Source of the DNA: Phoronis ovalis | Taxonomy: Eukaryota > Phoronida > Phoronidae | Direction of reading: 5' to 3' | DNA: 10,053 nt | NCBI GenBank assembly: GCA_028565635.1 | Contig: JAOXYB010068589.1 | Span: 1-10,053 of the forward strand | Shown here: piece after piece, positions 7,968 to 10,053 of the stretch | Layout of the letters: each line of letters starts with the position of its first letter | Position numbering within the stretch: position 1 is the first letter of the stretch | Notes under the pieces: generated by a model | Databases searched by the model: none | What the model was told of the DNA's origin: nothing | Seen by the model: only the letters and a program-made list of their open reading frames with translations | Made by a program: the position numbers and the translations under genes

Positions 7968-9058
7968 CAAAATGTAGTAGTCATTTAAACGTGACAGTAT
8001 ATAATTATAGTTATAAAGTGATAAGCAGTGTTCACCTTATTTTTGTTGACATTGTATATGGTTAGTACAGTTAAATTTAAATTCTTGTAATGCTTGTCAG
8101 CAGGTACCTGTTCATTAGAACAATTAAAAGACTGTTATTTAGGCAAAATAAGAAGGAGATGCCATGTTTCATTTGAGCAAATGTATAAATATTTGATATG
8201 TCATTGCAGACTTTAATACAATTAGTATCGGAATCTGTGAACAACTTTTACATTTATTTCTGTGTCAAGGTCACAGGAAATAATTTTTTTTTACTAATTT
8301 GTTTAATGGGCAATTTTACGATCAAGCTTTTTGGTGATTAATTTTGGTAGACTGGTTGATTTAATTATGTTTTCACTTAAAGAAATAAGCAATTCATTAG
8401 CAATGAATCCATAAACTTGCTGTTTGTTGGAAATTTTACTGATTAATTGTGACTGGATACCTCATTATTTGTGTTACACAATTATTTAATAGAACATCTT
8501 GTAAAATTCACTCTATAATAAAAAACTTTTGGTAACAATTTCTGCTTTCTTGTATGCACTAGCAGTTAAGTAAGAGGTTACTTATCTAGCATTTTATTTT
8601 TCTAGTCCGGGTGAATAGTTCATAAAGTAGACTGGGTTGCTAACCAAAGGTATTTTGAATCTTCTAAATAAATGCCATTGACATCAGTTGCTAAAAGTAG
8701 TTACAACAATAATTGTTACACGTTGTATTTTTTCCAATATTAGCTGAACTTTTTGTACCGAGTTTGATATATAACTTACAATGTGAGAAATGTTATTGCT
8801 ATACGTGTTTACCATTTAATTCATACTTCACAACTGATGGTAATACACTATAGAAATAATACAAATCCAAAAAAGCATTTTTGTAAAACTTATTTGGAAC
8901 TAAGTATTATCGAATATAGTATTAATAAATATTTAATATGTAATAGTATTAAAAAACTCCAAATCGACTAAATGCCAGTTTTAAATATTATAGACATATC
9001 AATAACCTGTTATGTATTCTTTTTCATTAAGATTATTTTCAATCAATTTACTCTGCAG

Positions 9059-9105
9059 CTGATCGACAGCAGTTCTATTGGTATATATTTAGAAATTTGA
9101 ACTAG
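9059..9105 (+). CDS. Candidate terminal exon of the unrecognised gene
   Basis: The acceptor CAATTTACTCTGCAG lies before a block that completes the split codon as Ala and continues D-R-Q-Q-F-Y-W-Y-I-F-R-N-L-N to a TAG at 9103-9105. The residue mix looks more protein-like than the other candidates, and an AATAAA at 9316-9321 could end the transcript after a ~210-base 3' untranslated region. It would need a 2-kb intron, or the 7455 block as an intermediate exon. A GTATAT donor at 9081 is also possible. It is too short to be certain. Confidence 0.35.
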
Positions 9106-9120
9106 AGTAGTTTTACATAA

Positions 9121-9348
9121 AGTCTGTGTACACAACTCACAAAAGCTATTTTGACTTGCTATAAGGTTGTATACCTAAATCATTTAAGCAGAAAACTAGA
9201 AGTCTTTGTGCTAAGTGATGAACTTAGAAAAAAATTGTGTATTTTTTCATTGCATAATGAAGCGAAAGGAAACTTGACATCAGAAATTTTATTTTTAGAA
9301 CCTAATGACGTACTAAATAAATGCCTGTATTCTAGCAATATCATATAG
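9121..9348 (+). other. Open stretch, likely 3' untranslated or chance frame
   Basis: A 75-codon stretch with no internal stop lies just after the candidate terminal exon, and a 64-codon minus-strand frame covers part of it. Neither has splice sites, an initiation context or a recognisable sequence. It contains an AATAAA at 9316-9321. I read it as non-coding, possibly the 3' untranslated region of the gene. Confidence 0.35.
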
Positions 9349-9425
9349 CACAGTTGGTAAACTTGAAGTGCCATTAGGCTAAGCCTTGTTATTAAGATAG
9401 GGGCATGATATCAAATCCTGCATCC
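9339..9425 (+). repeat. tRNA-like sequence, probable SINE head or tRNA pseudogene
   Basis: TAGCACAGTTGG at 9346-9357 is an exact match to the RNA polymerase III A box (TRGCNNAGYNGG). GCAC (9348-9351) can pair with GTGC (9368-9371) as a D stem, although the loop is long. About 50 bases further, CATGA-TATCAAA-TCCTG (9404-9420) resembles a T arm with a 7-base loop and one mismatch, its B box degenerate. No acceptor stem is convincing, so this is not a functional tRNA. A decayed tRNA-derived SINE is the likeliest reading. Confidence 0.45.
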
Positions 9426-9891
9426 GGCTCATTCACAATCGATAACTGTCAAGGCTTGCAAGATTTGAATACCTCGTATCAAAAAGTTTTAGGTAAAATT
9501 TTGTAACTTTTATTTATCCATATTTTGATTTGAGATTTTAAGTCTGTGTTAGCTCTGCATGTTTACAGTATCAAATGTTTTTTACTTCAAGAAATCTTGA
9601 ATTTACTTCTTGAAATTTGTGTTGCATATAACACGTAAAATGTATCTTAATATTAGAAAAGCAGTTGATTCTATGTTGGGATTGAATCCAGTATTATTTT
9701 ATGAATGAGAGGAACAAAAGAAACATGCTTACTTGGTTCCTTTTTGGTAGAAACTATGGGTATTGTGTGAGCAATGATGGTATTATGAAATCATACTAAC
9801 TTTGATGAAATTTTTATGTGCATATTTAATAGTAGATAGAAACATTTTTAAATATTAAAAAGAAATATAACTACGGTAATTCTTCTCAGTC
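9426..9891. other. Non-coding AT-rich stretch
   Basis: No exon, RNA gene or clear repeat is visible. A tail of the tRNA-like repeat could extend into its left part, but I cannot define an end. Confidence 0.6.
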
Positions 9892-10053
9892 AAATTCGTA
9901 CAAAAATTTTTTTATTTTTTTTTAATTTTGGGGGGGGTACGAAATTTGGGAAGTACAATATTCTCCAAAAATATGAGTGTACGAATTCTTGGAAACTATA
10001 ATAAATGCGTAAAGGGGGTGTACGAATATGGGAATTCCGGAAAAATATATTTG
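9892..10053. repeat. Degenerate ~41-bp tandem repeat with a flanking inverted copy
   Basis: GTACGAA starts units at 9937, 9979 and 10020, spaced 42 and 41 bp. Each unit has GGAA a few bases later, and units 2 and 3 (like unit 1) are preceded by or close to G-rich sequence (G8 at 9930-9937, GGGGG before 10020). An inverted copy, AAATTCGTAC, lies at 9892-9901 across an A/T-rich spacer. The array runs off the window. It resembles a minisatellite or the end of a mobile element; the family is unknown. Confidence 0.5.

Larger units (their letters stand above)
7055..9058 (+). other. Intron 5 or downstream non-coding DNA
   Basis: The stretch starts with the strong donor GTAAGC at 7055. The next exon must supply two bases to complete a codon starting with G. 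Candidates are at 7455, 8210 and 9059, none conclusive. The region otherwise holds a CTCF-like site (7722-7735) and an (AC)n tract (7945-7960). Open frames at 7229-7435, 7729-7917 and 8783-8971 look like chance frames in AT-rich DNA. Confidence 0.55.

Noticed and set aside
8210-8283. Third candidate exon after exon 5
   Set aside because: Phase fits and it is open to a TAA at 8281, but the pyrimidine tract is weak, the residues are not convincing and no nearby polyadenylation signal was seen.
9151-9374. Overlapping plus- and minus-strand open frames
   Set aside because: Two opposing frames over the same AT-rich bases with no splice or start context are better explained by chance.
9339-9425. 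Functional tRNA gene
   Set aside because: The D loop is too long, the T arm has a mismatch, the B box is degenerate and no acceptor stem pairs.
1-10053. Bacterial operon, CRISPR array, phage or defence system
   Set aside because: Splice-bounded exons, long AT-rich introns and animal-type repeats rule out a prokaryotic reading; no regularly spaced CRISPR-like repeats occur.

Overview
The window looks like AT-rich nuclear DNA from an animal, most likely an invertebrate. It holds part of one intron-rich protein-coding gene on the + strand, embedded in non-coding DNA with small repeats. The arguments for a eukaryote are short open blocks bounded by GT..AG splice sites behind pyrimidine tracts, introns of about 0.5-1.1 kb, microsatellites, long inverted-repeat (MITE-like) elements and a tRNA-like repeat. 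I see no bacterial gene, operon, CRISPR array or phage module. The lineage cannot be fixed from the sequence. Two sites resembling the animal CTCF core motif weakly favour a bilaterian.

Layout. Bases 1-446 are a degenerate repeat-rich block with four GGATATTT-type motifs and a C9 run. Bases 447-1949 and 2309-3207 hold no gene I can support. A 359-bp inverted-repeat element with 19-bp perfect ends lies at 1950-2308. Five exons follow at 3208-3297, 3822-3925, 4998-5208, 5705-5799 and 6861-7054. Each has only one open frame, and the phases join without conflict across all four introns. Together they give 230 residues from an ATG at 3211, ending in an incomplete codon, so the gene continues 3' of 7054. 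I do not recognise the protein. It is charged and basic at the start, has a predicted helical middle, and carries a Pro/aromatic segment in exon 5. One hexapeptide pattern (P-x-Q-A-E-I) occurs in both exon 2 and exon 5.

The introns carry a ~205-bp foldback element (3519-3723), a 40-bp tandem duplication (4664-4743), an (AT)n tract just before exon 3 and two CTCF-like sites. Downstream are three competing candidate 3' exons (7455, 8210, 9059), an (AC)n tract, a tRNA-like sequence near 9346-9420 and a ~41-bp periodic repeat running off the right edge (from 9937).

I found no multi-gene system. The items most worth checking are the unidentified gene and its 3' end, the two inverted-repeat elements, and the tRNA-like and tandem repeats at the right end.
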